Origin: an uncultured bacterium
Lineage (GTDB): Bacteria > Spirochaetota > UBA4802 > JAGODF01
Assembly: GCA_937921485.1 (NCBI GenBank)
Contig: CAKZSV010000025.1
Coordinates: 1-63,665, forward strand
Direction of reading: 5' to 3'
DNA: 63,665 nt
Shown: positions 18,603-28,398 of the stretch, one piece after another
How positions within the stretch are numbered: position 1 is the stretch's first letter
Layout: each line of letters starts with the position of its first letter
The notes under the pieces: model-generated
What the model was told of the DNA's origin: nothing
The model's input: only the letters and a program-made list of their open reading frames with translations
Database searches by the model: none
Position numbers and translations under genes: made by a program

Positions 18603-20096
18603 ATGAAGAAAATATTGTGCATTATCTCCATTTTTGCCTTAGCAGTTTCTGCCTGCGACCGCATTGCGGAGAAGCTTGAGATTGACAGGCCCAGGATTGT
18701 AGCAATTTCACCCGCGCATCTTTCAGAAAACATCTCCAATGATGCAAAAATCATTGTTACCTTTTCCAAGGAAATGGATTATAACAAAACCAATCAGGCG
18801 TTTTCCCTGAGCGCACACAAAACAGGAAATGTGGAAGGCTACTTTCGATGGACAAATGGGCAGACGCTCGAGTTTACCCCGCGCATCCCCCTTTCCGAGA
18901 ATTGCTACACCATCCGCATCGAATCATCGGCCGAAGACAGTAAAGGAAATGATTTGAAAGATGTCTGCGAATCGGTATTCTATGTGAATATCGATCTCAC
19001 CCCGCCGGAAATCATATCGCATACGCCTGTCGATAATGCCATCGGCATCCATCCCGATCCATGGAGCAACCCCGATAGCTTCGCTGATTCTGTGATCCGC
19101 GTGCGCTTTTCCGAGCCGATGAATGTTGATTCAATTTACCCGGGATTTACCATCATGCCGGCTGTTGAGGGGATTTTTTTGTGGAACGAGACGCACACCG
19201 AAGTCGCTTTCAGGCCCATCAACGATCTGCTTTTGAAAACAAGCTACACCGTCACGCTGAATACCGCAATCAAGGATCGCCACGGCAATGCGCTTGTAGA
19301 AAATTACTCGTACCGCTTCACCGTGGGCGATGATTTCACCGCACCGGAAATCGTTTCGATCATAAGCGAGCGCGATGGAATCGATCCAGTGCAACTCATT
19401 GAAGGCACAGAAACTTCAGGATGCGAAAAGGATGCGCGCATCACCATCACATTCAGCGAACCGGTGGTGCGCGAAAAGGTGTACGACGCGATACGAATTA
19501 CGCCATCGAAATCGTTTTATGTGGATGCCCCGACGGTGTCATCGCGCATGACAATTGTCTTTCACGAACCGCTTGAAAGCGAAACCGCATACGAAATGAC
19601 CATCTCTCCCTCAATAACCGACCCGGGTGGGAACATCATACAGCGTGAATACCGCTACCGCTTCATCACCAACGGCCTACACTCCACGAGGCCGCAACCC
19701 CTCTGCATCACGGACACGCTTCACGGATTTATTGAACCTTTCGAGGAAGGCACGTACGAATGCTTTGCGCACAATGCGATTGAACCCGTGACGATATATC
19801 ATAACGATGAATTCATGTATATCATCTTTAACAAAGAAATAAAACCCGAACGCATGAGCCTTTCCATCACACGGGTACACGGCTCGTCTGGAAGCGGCCT
19901 TCCGAAAACGAATGGCATCGACTGGCCAATGACGCCATCTGGCGCATTTCACGTGTATACATTTTTCTTATCGGGCATCGATGCCAACAACATATACCGG
20001 CTCACCATCCGCGGCGGGGAATCCGGAATCGAAGATGCATTCGGAAACACCATGAAAGAAGATTACCACCAGCTCTTCAAGGTGCTTGCAGAATGA
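18603..20096 (+). CDS. Ig-like (Big_5) domain lipoprotein 2, paralogue of preceding gene
   Basis: 497 residues, the same length as its upstream neighbour, with GGGAGG before the ATG. Lipobox ALAVSAC gives a confident lipoprotein signal. Three or four Big_5 units are visible: [57 protein letters not shown], with matching KGNDLKD/HGNALVE/GGNIIQR turns. The shared length, leader (MKKILC) and C-terminal (GGxSGxxDAxGNTM) mark a tandem duplication that has diverged. It ends the export operon. Function unknown beyond a likely surface or periplasmic location. Confidence 0.82.
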   Translation: MKKILCIISIFALAVSACDRIAEKLEIDRPRIVAISPAHLSENISNDAKIIVTFSKEMDYNKTNQAFSLSAHKTGNVEGYFRWTNGQTLEFTPRIPLSENCYTIRIESSAEDSKGNDLKDVCESVFYVNIDLTPPEIISHTPVDNAIGIHPDPWSNPDSFADSVIRVRFSEPMNVDSIYPGFTIMPAVEGIFLWNETHTEVAFRPINDLLLKTSYTVTLNTAIKDRHGNALVENYSYRFTVGDDFTAPEIVSIISERDGIDPVQLIEGTETSGCEKDARITITFSEPVVREKVYDAIRITPSKSFYVDAPTVSSRMTIVFHEPLESETAYEMTISPSITDPGGNIIQREYRYRFITNGLHSTRPQPLCITDTLHGFIEPFEEGTYECFAHNAIEPVTIYHNDEFMYIIFNKEIKPERMSLSITRVHGSSGSGLPKTNGIDWPMTPSGAFHVYTFFLSGIDANNIYRLTIRGGESGIEDAFGNTMKEDYHQLFKVLAE

Positions 20097-20224
20097 TGAC
20101 CATGCGCATCCGGTTTCTTTTGCTTGACGCTATTGTGCCTTTTTTTTTAGTGTCCTTGAAGGGATTGAAGCGAATGAACCGACCGCTCAATTCGACCTTC
20201 ATCACATTAAGAAGGAGAAGGCCG

Positions 20225-22027
20225 ATGATTAAACACGAAAAGCTTCAGAAATGGGTTGATGAAGTTGCCGCGCTCACCACGCCGGATGCCGTGTACTGGT
20301 GCGATGGATCGCAGGAAGAATACGACCGGCTGATAAAAATAATGGTCAAGGAAGGGCTTGCAACACCACTCAACGAAAAAAAACTTCCGGGATGCTATCT
20401 TTTCCGCTCCGACCCTTCCGATGTGGCACGCGTGGAAAACCGCACCTTCATTGCGTCGAAGATAAAGGAAGATGCGGGTCCCACGAACAACTGGATTGAC
20501 CCAGATGAATTAAAAGAAACCATGAAAGGTCTCTATAAAGGCTGCATGAAGGGACGCACGATGTACGTGATACCCTTCAGCATGGGGCCGGTGGGTTCGC
20601 CAATTTCAAAAATCGGCATTGAAATTACTGATTCGCCATACGTGGTGGTAAACATGCACATCATGACGCGCGTGGGGAAGGAGGTGCTCGAAGTGCTCGG
20701 CGAACACGGCGAGTTCATCCCCTGCCTGCACTCAGTCGGCAAGCCGCTTGCTGACGGCGAAAGCGATAACGGCAAATGGCCCTGCGCGCCGCTTGATCAA
20801 AAATACATATCGCATTTCCCCGAAGATCGCGCCATCTGGTCATACGGTTCCGGATACGGCGGCAATGCCCTTTTAGGAAAAAAATGTTTGGCACTCCGCA
20901 TTGCTTCAGTGATGGCGCGCGATGAAGGCTGGCTTGCCGAGCACATGCTTATTCTTGGCATCACCAACCCGGAAGGAAAGAAGAAATACATCGCGGGCGC
21001 GTTTCCCTCCGCCTGCGGGAAAACCAATCTGGCGATGCTTATTCCCGCCATCCCCGGATGGAAGGTCGAATGCGTGGGCGATGATATCGCCTGGATGAAA
21101 TTCGGTAAAGACGGCAGATTCTATGCCATCAATCCGGAAGCGGGATTTTTCGGCGTGGCGCCAGGCACTTCGATGCAGTCGAATCCCAATGCAATGAAAT
21201 CGATCAACCGCAACACCATCTACACCAACGTGGCCCTCACCGAAGACGGCGATGTGTGGTGGGAGGGCATCGGCTATGATGCGCCCGGCAAACTCATCGA
21301 CTGGACGGGCAAGGAATGGGAAGCGGGAAAATCGAACTCGCCGGCAGCACATCCCAATTCGCGATTCACCGCGCCGGCGCGTCAGTGCCCTTCAATTGAC
21401 CCCGACTGGGAAAATCCATCCGGCGTTCCAATCTCCGCATTCATCTTCGGAGGACGGCGGCCGCACACAATACCCCTGGTGTATGAGGCATTCAACTGGA
21501 ATCACGGCGTGTTTGTCGCCTCAACAATCGGCTCGGAGGTCACTGCCGCGGCGCTCGATGTAAAGGCGGGCACCATCCGCCGCGATCCCATGGCAATGCT
21601 TCCCTTCTGCGGCTATCACATGGGCGATTATTTCAAACACTGGATTAACATTCAGAATAAAACCAGCGCAGATAAACTTCCGAAAATTTTCTGCGTCAAC
21701 TGGTTCAGAAAATCGGACGACGAAAAATGGCTGTGGCCCGGATATGGCGATAACAGCCGCGTGCTCAAATGGATTTTCGAGCGCTGCGACGGAACGGGAG
21801 AGGCAGTGGAAACAGAAATTGGATATTTGCCACCGGTAAATGCAATTGACATACGCGGCCTTGATATCACGCTTGACACGATGCGCGAGCTATTGAGCGT
21901 TGACCGCGAAGGCTGGCTGAAGGAACTGGAACTCGTGAAAGAGCATTATGCCACATTTGGAAGCCATTTACCCGGAGAACTTGTCGAAGAACTCGCGGCG
22001 ATCGAGAAGAGGTTTGGGAAAAAATAA
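20225..22027 (+). CDS. pckG: Phosphoenolpyruvate carboxykinase (GTP)
   Basis: 600 residues from [10 protein letters not shown], with AAGGAG seven bases upstream; a 44-codon in-frame N-terminal extension is non-homologous and rejected. Converts oxaloacetate plus GTP to phosphoenolpyruvate and CO2, the entry to gluconeogenesis. Signatures of the GTP class: [14 protein letters not shown], the kinase P-loop [12 protein letters not shown] with the reactive Cys, metal-site [23 protein letters not shown], and [15 protein letters not shown]. Length is that of the GTP-dependent family (about 600), not the shorter ATP-dependent family. All key residues are present. A weak TTGACG lies upstream at 20124-20129 but without a convincing -10. 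Confidence 0.96.
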   Translation: MIKHEKLQKWVDEVAALTTPDAVYWCDGSQEEYDRLIKIMVKEGLATPLNEKKLPGCYLFRSDPSDVARVENRTFIASKIKEDAGPTNNWIDPDELKETMKGLYKGCMKGRTMYVIPFSMGPVGSPISKIGIEITDSPYVVVNMHIMTRVGKEVLEVLGEHGEFIPCLHSVGKPLADGESDNGKWPCAPLDQKYISHFPEDRAIWSYGSGYGGNALLGKKCLALRIASVMARDEGWLAEHMLILGITNPEGKKKYIAGAFPSACGKTNLAMLIPAIPGWKVECVGDDIAWMKFGKDGRFYAINPEAGFFGVAPGTSMQSNPNAMKSINRNTIYTNVALTEDGDVWWEGIGYDAPGKLIDWTGKEWEAGKSNSPAAHPNSRFTAPARQCPSIDPDWENPSGVPISAFIFGGRRPHTIPLVYEAFNWNHGVFVASTIGSEVTAAALDVKAGTIRRDPMAMLPFCGYHMGDYFKHWINIQNKTSADKLPKIFCVNWFRKSDDEKWLWPGYGDNSRVLKWIFERCDGTGEAVETEIGYLPPVNAIDIRGLDITLDTMRELLSVDREGWLKELELVKEHYATFGSHLPGELVEELAAIEKRFGKK

Positions 22028-22053
22028 CTGAAGGCAGAGATTAATTCATTCCG

Positions 22054-22082
22054 AAACGCCATTCCGAAAGGGTGGCGTTTTT
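22054..22082 (+). terminator. Intrinsic terminator after pckG
   Basis: AAACGCCA pairs with TGGCGTTT across an 11-base loop, ending in a short T-run, 26 bases after the pckG stop. Confidence 0.75.
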
Positions 22083-22119
22083 CATTGAAGCGCAAAAAAT
22101 TTTGCTTGATAAAATACTA

Positions 22120-22145
22120 TACATATGTAGTGCAGTTAGTACTGC
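22120..22145. promoter_or_regulatory. Two adjacent palindromes upstream of the RHH-like gene
   Basis: TACATATGTA (22120-22129) is a perfect 10-bp palindrome. GCAGTTAGTACTGC (22132-22145) has perfect five-base arms. A partial echo, GCAGTATAGTG, follows at 22157-22167. They lie 47-72 bases before the ATG of a putative ribbon-helix-helix protein, the place expected for an autoregulatory operator. I could not identify a convincing -35/-10 pair here. Confidence 0.4.
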
Positions 22146-22191
22146 GCATTCAGCAGGCAGTATAGTGATGATAGTGCGGGGAGGCAAAACT

Positions 22192-22677
22192 ATGATAAAA
22201 ACAACCTATGTTATGACACAAGAAGTATTGATGATGCTCAAAGACGCCGAGAAGCGCACGGGCTGGACGATGATTGATATTGTTATCGCGGTGATGCGCT
22301 ATGCAATGCGGCATCACTCAAGGTACGAAAGAGAGCACGGAAGAATCGAATACCAGAAGCGCCTGGATGCCGATGGTATGCCAATACCGAAATTGCGCGT
22401 GAAAGTGAAATTCCTTCAAAGGGAGTATGATTATTTTAATGATATGCGGAGGTTTTTCAGAAGGTCGATTTCGCATGTGATTGCGATTGCGGTATTGACC
22501 TATTTGCCCGAACTGGTGGAACGCATAGAAAGCGGTGCGTATGACGAGGAAGTGGATTCTTATCCCTATAAAAGCTGTGCAATTTACGATAAATGTATAG
22601 AAGAAGCGACCGTGTTTCACATCTGGTGGGGATTACCCAGCGACCCGACGTTACTTGCCGCTGAATTTGTTCGTTAA
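22192..22677 (+). CDS. Possible tandem ribbon-helix-helix DNA-binding protein
   Basis: 161 residues from the ATG after GGGGAGG (eight-base spacing). I recognise no named family. Two similar units can be seen, each a short beta strand, an amphipathic helix and a hydrophobic second helix: residues 2-45 (KTTYVMTQEVLMMLKDAEKR then TMIDIVIAVMRYAMRHH) and about 64-112 (LRVKVKFLQREYDYFNDMRR then SISHVIAIAVLTYLPELVERI). That is the plan of a ribbon-helix-helix fold, here doubled in one chain, so a single polypeptide could form the DNA-binding dimer. The C-terminal 45 residues are acidic then aromatic. Palindromes just upstream fit autoregulation. DNA binding is inferred, not shown. Confidence 0.6.
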   Translation: MIKTTYVMTQEVLMMLKDAEKRTGWTMIDIVIAVMRYAMRHHSRYEREHGRIEYQKRLDADGMPIPKLRVKVKFLQREYDYFNDMRRFFRRSISHVIAIAVLTYLPELVERIESGAYDEEVDSYPYKSCAIYDKCIEEATVFHIWWGLPSDPTLLAAEFVR

Positions 22678-22826
22678 CACCACTTAAAAATCACATATCT
22701 CTCCAACCGATATTTCTCCGGAAGAGACTCGTATGCTTAAATCACGATTTCAGCTCTGTGCTATAACCGGTATTCATTAAAATGCTTCACAAATCACCAC
22801 TGCGATGCCAATACTATCACCAGGCA

Positions 22827-23750
22827 TTACGTTAGCACCAGATACTCATACGTATAGAGGTCTTCAATAAATTGGCGGATAATCTCGTGCTCTTCTTTTG
22901 CGCTTTTTGAATGCACAATAAAATGTAATTCATCAGTCCATTTTACCGGAAGAAAATCCGCAAAACATCCGCGGCGCACCGCATAACCGTAATGCCGTGC
23001 CACCGTTTCAAGATGCGAAAACCGCACAGTATATTCCACATGGCCGTAAAGGCGTATCGCGCGGGGGTTGCCGTCCGCGCAAACATTAAGAAACCCTGCC
23101 AGCTCATCAGGAAGGCGCGCTTCACAGCTATGTTCACTCACGTAGATATAGGGAATTCCTGCCGCACAGAGCCTTTCAATCACGCGCACCGCACCGATGT
23201 TGTAATTGAAATATGGCAGATCCGGCACAGGGAAATTGTATTTTGCGAAATCCCGAGCAATCTCTTCAATGATGCGATTCCCTCTTGTAGCACCATGTGC
23301 AATATCCGAAGCCGTAATATCGCAGACGGCTGGAAAATCGCCTAAATTTTCATTGAAAATTGCAAGTTCATAAGAAATAAGTTTTTCATCCGGAAAATCA
23401 TAGAAATCGCCATGCACAAATTCAACATCTCTTCCCTGCAACGCTTCTCTCTGAAGGGCAAGCAATGCAGGCGATATGTCGATCATGGCAGGTTTCAGTT
23501 CTGGATTGAGGCGCACAAAATCTGCCATAAGATTTCCATGCCCGCCGCCGACTTCAATGACGCGTACAATTCCCTTCATCGGTAGAAGCGTTTCAAGAAA
23601 GCGATACAGAGCCTCACCGAAGGAAACGGGATTTTTCAGCGCACGCCGACAGGAACTTTTCTCATCAGCGAGCGAATTGCACACCGTAAGCTCCCAGCCG
23701 AGCGTCTCAAGCTCGTTGCGGTGATACTCATCGGTGCAATTAAGATACAT
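22827..23750 (-). CDS. Class I SAM-dependent methyltransferase
   Basis: 307 residues. The SAM-binding motif I is VIEVGGGHGNLMADFV (about residues 63-78), with motif II acid in KPAMIDIS and a following GDFYDFP. NENLGDFPAV recalls motif IV of MidA/NDUFAF7-like enzymes, but the substrate is not identifiable. The N-terminal 60 residues and the C-terminal region (SHLETVARHYGYAVRRG) are specific to this protein. It is last in a minus-strand series, 18 bases after the PD40-OmpA gene, and is probably co-transcribed. An unrelated function to its chemotaxis/envelope neighbours is possible. Confidence 0.8.
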   Translation of the reverse strand: MYLNCTDEYHRNELETLGWELTVCNSLADEKSSCRRALKNPVSFGEALYRFLETLLPMKGIVRVIEVGGGHGNLMADFVRLNPELKPAMIDISPALLALQREALQGRDVEFVHGDFYDFPDEKLISYELAIFNENLGDFPAVCDITASDIAHGATRGNRIIEEIARDFAKYNFPVPDLPYFNYNIGAVRVIERLCAAGIPYIYVSEHSCEARLPDELAGFLNVCADGNPRAIRLYGHVEYTVRFSHLETVARHYGYAVRRGCFADFLPVKWTDELHFIVHSKSAKEEHEIIRQFIEDLYTYEYLVLT

Positions 23751-23768
23751 CGTTCATCACTGGTCGCA

Positions 23769-25406
23769 TTACTTTTGATCCTCAGGAACATATTCTTTCG
23801 CAGTAATTTCCACGCGCCGGTTATATTTTTGCTGTCTTGTTTTTTTATAAAGCTCTGAAGGTTGCCGCTTCCCTTTGCTTACTAGTTCATACTCAGCTTT
23901 CAAGCCATTTTTCATAAGGCCATTTTTCACCGCGCGTGCGCGCTGATAGCCGAGCTTCAAATTGTAGGAATCGCTCCCCTTGAAATCTGTATGCCCGATG
24001 ATCGTCAGACGGATATTTTTTTCTGATTCGAGCAATTTCTTAATATTCCACATGCGCTGCCATGCTTCTTTCGAAAGCTCATACGATTTATATTCAAAAT
24101 AAATTGGCTGAAAGCTCCATTCGCGTAGTATTTGTTTTTCAATTTTATCCGAAGGGCTTTCATCTTTTTTCTGTAATACAGCAATTGACTCATCGGTTTT
24201 TTTCTCAGCTTCAGCGAGTTCAACAGTTACTCTGCGCATTTCCCCCGCAGAAACGTCAAAACTCATCGCATCAGATTTATAACCAGCATCAAAAGGCACG
24301 ACGATAATTTTTTTTGCGTAATAATCTGTTTTTAGTTCGCATCTGCCCTCTGCATTGCTTTCAATAACAACTTTTTTTATTTCTTCTTTTGCATCATCCC
24401 CTGAATACACTGATATTTCCAGGGAAGCGACAATTGGGTTTTTACTTTTTGCATCAACAACCGAGATTATAAATCCAGTATCTGGCAGTTTAAGCACCTT
24501 TGTGGAAATCGCTATGGCATATATATCAGAATTGCCAATACCCCCCTTTCTATCAGAACAAAAATATATTTTGTTGCCGAGTTCAGTTATGCTCAGGTCA
24601 TTGCTCTTAGAGTTAATCGGCGGACCAAGATTAACCGGCTCACCAAATTCTTCATTGATAAAACTTACGAAATATATATCCCAGAGACCCATACCCCCGG
24701 GCCTGTTGGATGAAAAATAGAAACCGGGTTTGCTATTTGATGGCATAAGGCCGAAGTCTGAATAATCGGAATTGATGGGCCTCGGCATGAGCGTTACCTT
24801 GCTGGTCATTATTCCATCGAGCGTAGCAGAATAAATCTTCGATGAGTAGATGTCATTTCCGCTGTATCTCGAAAAATATATGGTTTTGCCATCTTTGCTC
24901 AGGCTCGGCGCGCGCTCATTATCAGCGGTGTTGATCTCGCCTTCGAGCCATTTCGGCGCAGTCCACTTTCCATTTTCTAAAAAAGAAATATAGAGATCGT
25001 TTGTAAGATAATACACCGGCCCCTGATTTTTTGGCGGGCGAATGGCACCTTCCCTGTTAGATGAAAAAATCAGCATTTCCCCATCCTGCGATATATACGG
25101 CGTTTGTTCGTCGTATTGTGTATTCAGTTCCTCAATCGGCCTGGCGGTAGTCCATTTGCCATCTTTAAAGTGCGAAATATAAATATCGCTATTATCAGAA
25201 TCAGCCGGCTTTACGCTAAAGACCATTGTTGATCCATCAGCTGTAATAGAAGGAAAAAAATCGTCACCGGGAGTATTGACTTCTGTTACATTAGCTAATA
25301 TCATCTCTACAGTTGTTTCTTCTGTGCTCATTGCACCAAGGGCGAATCCACACATTGCCACAATAACACCAATCAAAAAAAATTTCTTACTTCTTGGCCC
25401 CATCAT
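23769..25406 (-). CDS. PD40 beta-propeller plus OmpA-domain envelope protein
   Basis: 545 residues, GGAGGAG eight bases before the start. A signal peptide (FFLIGVIVAMCGFALGA) precedes about six PD40/WD40-like blades with the DIYxS/FSSNR signature (FPSITADGSTMVFS; YISQDGEMLIFSSNREG; SLSKDGKTIYFSRY; DLSITELGNKIYFCSDRKGG), then a carboxypeptidase-regulatory-like beta domain around 310-400, and a C-terminal OmpA peptidoglycan-binding domain (IRLTIIGHTDFKGSDSYNLK, LGYQRARAVKNGL, NRRVEI). The order resembles Tol-Pal-like or gliding-type OmpA proteins. It likely bridges the outer membrane or a periplasmic complex to peptidoglycan. Confidence 0.88.
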   Translation of the reverse strand: MMGPRSKKFFLIGVIVAMCGFALGAMSTEETTVEMILANVTEVNTPGDDFFPSITADGSTMVFSVKPADSDNSDIYISHFKDGKWTTARPIEELNTQYDEQTPYISQDGEMLIFSSNREGAIRPPKNQGPVYYLTNDLYISFLENGKWTAPKWLEGEINTADNERAPSLSKDGKTIYFSRYSGNDIYSSKIYSATLDGIMTSKVTLMPRPINSDYSDFGLMPSNSKPGFYFSSNRPGGMGLWDIYFVSFINEEFGEPVNLGPPINSKSNDLSITELGNKIYFCSDRKGGIGNSDIYAIAISTKVLKLPDTGFIISVVDAKSKNPIVASLEISVYSGDDAKEEIKKVVIESNAEGRCELKTDYYAKKIIVVPFDAGYKSDAMSFDVSAGEMRRVTVELAEAEKKTDESIAVLQKKDESPSDKIEKQILREWSFQPIYFEYKSYELSKEAWQRMWNIKKLLESEKNIRLTIIGHTDFKGSDSYNLKLGYQRARAVKNGLMKNGLKAEYELVSKGKRQPSELYKKTRQQKYNRRVEITAKEYVPEDQK

Positions 25407-25445
25407 ACAAACTTCTCCTCCTGCGCATGATTTTTTATGTGCCGG

Positions 25446-25835
25446 TTACACCGACCACGCATCTTTCGGTGCAGCGGTTTTCCCACTGCAGATGAAATAT
25501 GCCGTAGCAATGAGAATTGCTCCTATTGCAATCAGTACGACAATTGTTTTATACCGCTCTGTGCCCGCCAAAAGCGGCAGATTTTGCACGCGATACCGAA
25601 AATCATATATTTTTTTGATACTTACATCAAGCGCTTTCGTTAAAGAAAGAGCAAATGAAAAATTATTTTTCTTCTTTTTAGCTGCAAGATCAAATTTCGC
25701 GCCCGCATAAAGCGCAGGATCATCAGGATCTGCAATGAAGCTTTCTCCACAGATACATTTTACGCGAATCTTTCCTTGATCTATCGGAAAGCGCAGGGTT
25801 CTGAAACATGACGGACATGGCTTGATGAGATACAT
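25446..25835 (-). CDS. Zinc-ribbon protein with one membrane helix
   Basis: 129 residues. The N-terminal zinc ribbon is CPSCFRTLRFP...VKCICG (two CxxC/CxC knuckles in the first 31 residues), followed by a basic linker and a single transmembrane helix near the C-terminus (TIVVLIAIGAILIATAYFICS), so the ribbon probably faces the cytoplasm. Similar ribbon-plus-helix proteins are common beside regulatory genes, but no function is established. The start lacks a strong ribosome-binding site; it is 17 bases from the HDOD gene and may rely on coupling. Confidence 0.65.
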   Translation of the reverse strand: MYLIKPCPSCFRTLRFPIDQGKIRVKCICGESFIADPDDPALYAGAKFDLAAKKKKNNFSFALSLTKALDVSIKKIYDFRYRVQNLPLLAGTERYKTIVVLIAIGAILIATAYFICSGKTAAPKDAWSV

Positions 25836-25852
25836 AACGCTATTGCTCAGAT

Positions 25853-26713
25853 TTAGCTCAGACCTTTAACCTGCCTGAGAACATCCGGAATATCGGAATA
25901 GAGCTGATTCAGTTCTTCGTCGGTAATGCCGATGCGCTTTATCGCCTTTTCACTCAGTTCATGATAGAGTCCATCGCTTCCAATCCCCACACCTGCCATG
26001 AGGCACACCGAATTTGCGACATGCACATACGAAACGATCTTGCGCTGTTCCTCGGGTGCGTTATCGGGCTCGTGATGATACCGCACGATGTCTTTGAGCA
26101 CCTGCGGAAATTTCCACTTCGCCAGTATTCGCTCACCGACTTCCTGATGATCGTACCCCATCACTTCTCTTTCCGCCTGCTGAAACGAGACGCCGGAAGA
26201 TTCAACTTTTGCAAGAATTTCCTTGAAGGCGCTCTGCACAAAAAGCGCCAATACCGTCTTGCCAACGTCGTGTATGATGCCGCCGGTGAACACGAGATCT
26301 GCGATCGCGCGGTCCTTTTTCATCATCGCGATGTTCTTGGACATGACCGCAACTGCAAGGTCGTGTTCCCAGAGCATTCCCCGCGCCAGATCATAGCCTA
26401 AGATGGCCCTGTTGAGCACCGCCTTCGTCGCCACTACCATTACCGCATCTTTGACCTCTTTGATGCCGAGCGTCACAATCGCACGGTCGAGGGTTGTGAT
26501 CTCCTTTCCCTTGCTGAAATATGCAGAATTACACAACTTTAAAAGGTTTGTGGTAATGGCCTGATCGCGGCTTATCTCCTGCGCCACCATTCTAAAATCG
26601 ACATTGGGATCGTTGACCATATTTATCACCTTCCCCACCACTTCCGGAATGGAAGGAAGCTGATCTAAATTGTTGATTATTGATTCCAGCCTTTCTTTCA
26701 CCGATATCTGCAT
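25853..26713 (-). CDS. HDOD-domain signalling protein
   Basis: 286 residues occupied almost entirely by an HDOD domain: LPSIPEVVGKVINMVNDPNVDF opens it, then ISRDQAITTNLLKLCNSAYFS, ITTLDRAIVTLGIKEVKD and GGIIHDVGKTVLALF. HDOD proteins are non-catalytic relatives of HD phosphohydrolases that act in signalling and cell-cycle or chemotaxis regulation; here the His-Asp pair (IHDVGK) is still present. It lies 30 bases after cheD, so a chemotaxis or motility link is likely. No receiver or EAL domain is attached. Confidence 0.9.
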   Translation of the reverse strand: MQISVKERLESIINNLDQLPSIPEVVGKVINMVNDPNVDFRMVAQEISRDQAITTNLLKLCNSAYFSKGKEITTLDRAIVTLGIKEVKDAVMVVATKAVLNRAILGYDLARGMLWEHDLAVAVMSKNIAMMKKDRAIADLVFTGGIIHDVGKTVLALFVQSAFKEILAKVESSGVSFQQAEREVMGYDHQEVGERILAKWKFPQVLKDIVRYHHEPDNAPEEQRKIVSYVHVANSVCLMAGVGIGSDGLYHELSEKAIKRIGITDEELNQLYSDIPDVLRQVKGLS

Positions 26714-26743
26714 GGTCGTTCTCCAGGTTCGTGAATCCGACTG

Positions 26744-27223
26744 TTATACCTTATAATACATTTTTTCCTGACCCGCGGCCTTAACTTTCATTCTTCCATC
26801 CTCCAGATGAAAATCGAGTACCCTTCCCACACTGCCCCCCACGTCTTCCACCACAATCGGGATGTTTTTAGCAGCAAGAGCTTTCCGCACTGCCTCGACA
26901 TTTCTTTCCCCAATCTGCCCGAGAGCCAGGTTTGCCTGAAAACGAAACATGGAAGCCCCGCCCGCAATTTTCGCTGACATAAATTCCCGCGAACATCCCA
27001 TTTTCAGCAATTGGTTTATCAGCATCGGAATGGCGGTATCCGCATATTTTTCCTTTACTCCGTCTTTTACCCAGTTTGGAAGCAGAATATGCGCAAGTCC
27101 GCCGATTTTCTTCATGCGGTCGTACACACACACACCCACACAGCTTCCCAGAATCGTGCGCAGTATTGCCGGATTGGTAGCCACTTCAATTCGCGCCACA
27201 CCGACATTTATAAGCGTATCCAT
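26744..27223 (-). CDS. cheD: Chemoreceptor glutamine deamidase CheD
   Basis: 159 residues, the normal CheD length. CheD hydrolyses glutamine side chains on methyl-accepting chemotaxis proteins and in many bacteria is controlled by CheC. Catalytic Cys28 is in ILGSCVGVCVYD and His45 in GGLAHILLP; the IAGGASMF and GERNVEAVRKAL segments are also typical. No cheC, cheY or receptor gene is in this window. It heads a run with the HDOD, zinc-ribbon and PD40-OmpA genes. A flagellar-sigma-like promoter lies 62 bases upstream. Confidence 0.93.
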   Translation of the reverse strand: MDTLINVGVARIEVATNPAILRTILGSCVGVCVYDRMKKIGGLAHILLPNWVKDGVKEKYADTAIPMLINQLLKMGCSREFMSAKIAGGASMFRFQANLALGQIGERNVEAVRKALAAKNIPIVVEDVGGSVGRVLDFHLEDGRMKVKAAGQEKMYYKV

Positions 27224-27284
27224 AACAATTCAGCAGCTCCTTGATAGAGGAACATTTTCTCCCTGTAAGCAGGTCTAATTTCTC

Positions 27285-27312
27285 ATATCGCCTTCTGATT
27301 GCAATCATTTTA
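27285..27312 (-). promoter_or_regulatory. Sigma-28-like promoter upstream of cheD
   Basis: On the minus strand TAAA (27312-27309), a 16-base spacer, and GGCGATAT (27292-27285) resemble the flagellar consensus TAAA-N15-GCCGATAA, matching six of eight in the -10 element. Position and a chemotaxis gene downstream support it; the spacer is one base longer than ideal. Confidence 0.45.
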
Positions 27313-27459
27313 TATGGTCATTTTATGTTTCTGGTTGCTTTTGTCGTCAGACCGTACTAATAGAATAGCAATAAATGACTAAAATTCAATTCAGAAAAAT
27401 AGATTTTCTCTCAATTAATATGGCAATTAATCCGACATAATTACCGGGCATTGCTATTT

Positions 27460-28395
27460 ATGAAACCACGTCCGTATATGTCAAAACTTGCGTTCTGCGC
27501 CTTCTGTCTGGCGCTGGTGTATTCAATCAATTTCCCGGATTCACTTGCCGGGGAGAGCACCATTGCCGAACTTTCCAACCTTTCGCTGCAAAATCCCCTG
27601 CTGAAACAAATCCGCACCGATGTCGGAAAGACCGCCTATGCCGTCAAAAGCCGCAGAGGGGTGGAAAACATGCCGAAACTTACATTCTATCGTTACAGAG
27701 TGTCGAGAGGCGATACATTCTGGACAGTCCTCACCGCCACATCCTCGGACATCGACACGCTCATGTCGGTCAATGGCCTGGGCTCGCCTGAAGATATTGA
27801 ACCGGGTAAGACCATCTACATCCCCAATATGCGCGGTATTATTTTCCGCAACTCAAAGAAGGCAGGGGTGGAGCAGATTGCGCAGGCATTTAAAATTCCT
27901 CCGGAATACATCCTCCGCGCGAATGGCAATTCGATTCAAGACAAGGAATATCTTTTTATTCCCATGACGAAGCTCTCGTCTGTGGAAAGATCGCTCTTCT
28001 TAGGAACCGGTTTTGTTAATCCGCTGAGGGACGCACAGAAAACGTCGGGATTCGGCATGCGGAGAGACCCGTTTACTCATCACATGCGCTTTCACGGCGG
28101 CATCGACCTGGCATGCAGGCCGGGTACAAAAGTATATGCGGCACGCTCAGGCGTGGTAACATTCGCCGGCTACAAGGGAAATTATGGATTTGCAGTTGAA
28201 GTGACGCATTCACACGGCTACACGAGCATCTACGGACATCTCAGCAGGATTTTTGTGCGGCCTGGCTCCGAAGTCAACACCGGAACGGTCTTAGGGCTTT
28301 CGGGCAACACAGGGCGCTCCACGGGGCCGCATCTTCACTTCGAAGTTCGAAGAAGGGCAACTCCCGTCAGTCCGAACATTCTTTCGCGGCAATAA
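27460..28395 (+). CDS. LysM-M23 peptidoglycan hydrolase (LytM/NlpD type)
   Basis: 311 residues from the ATG at 27460; a TTG three codons upstream is an alternative and neither has a clear ribosome-binding site. A signal peptide precedes a LysM domain (YRVSRGDTFWTVLTATSSDIDTLMSVNG, about residues 75-115), a second degenerate LysM-like segment (IAQAFKIPPEYILRANGNS) and a C-terminal M23 metallopeptidase. Zinc ligands appear intact: FHGGIDLA (His and Asp) and GPHLHFEVR (HxH), with HGYTSIYGHLS between. So it is likely active against peptide cross-links in the periplasm, for cell separation or elongation. It converges on the GAF gene with only three bases between stops. Confidence 0.9.
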   Translation: MKPRPYMSKLAFCAFCLALVYSINFPDSLAGESTIAELSNLSLQNPLLKQIRTDVGKTAYAVKSRRGVENMPKLTFYRYRVSRGDTFWTVLTATSSDIDTLMSVNGLGSPEDIEPGKTIYIPNMRGIIFRNSKKAGVEQIAQAFKIPPEYILRANGNSIQDKEYLFIPMTKLSSVERSLFLGTGFVNPLRDAQKTSGFGMRRDPFTHHMRFHGGIDLACRPGTKVYAARSGVVTFAGYKGNYGFAVEVTHSHGYTSIYGHLSRIFVRPGSEVNTGTVLGLSGNTGRSTGPHLHFEVRRRATPVSPNILSRQ

Positions 28396-28398
28396 ACG

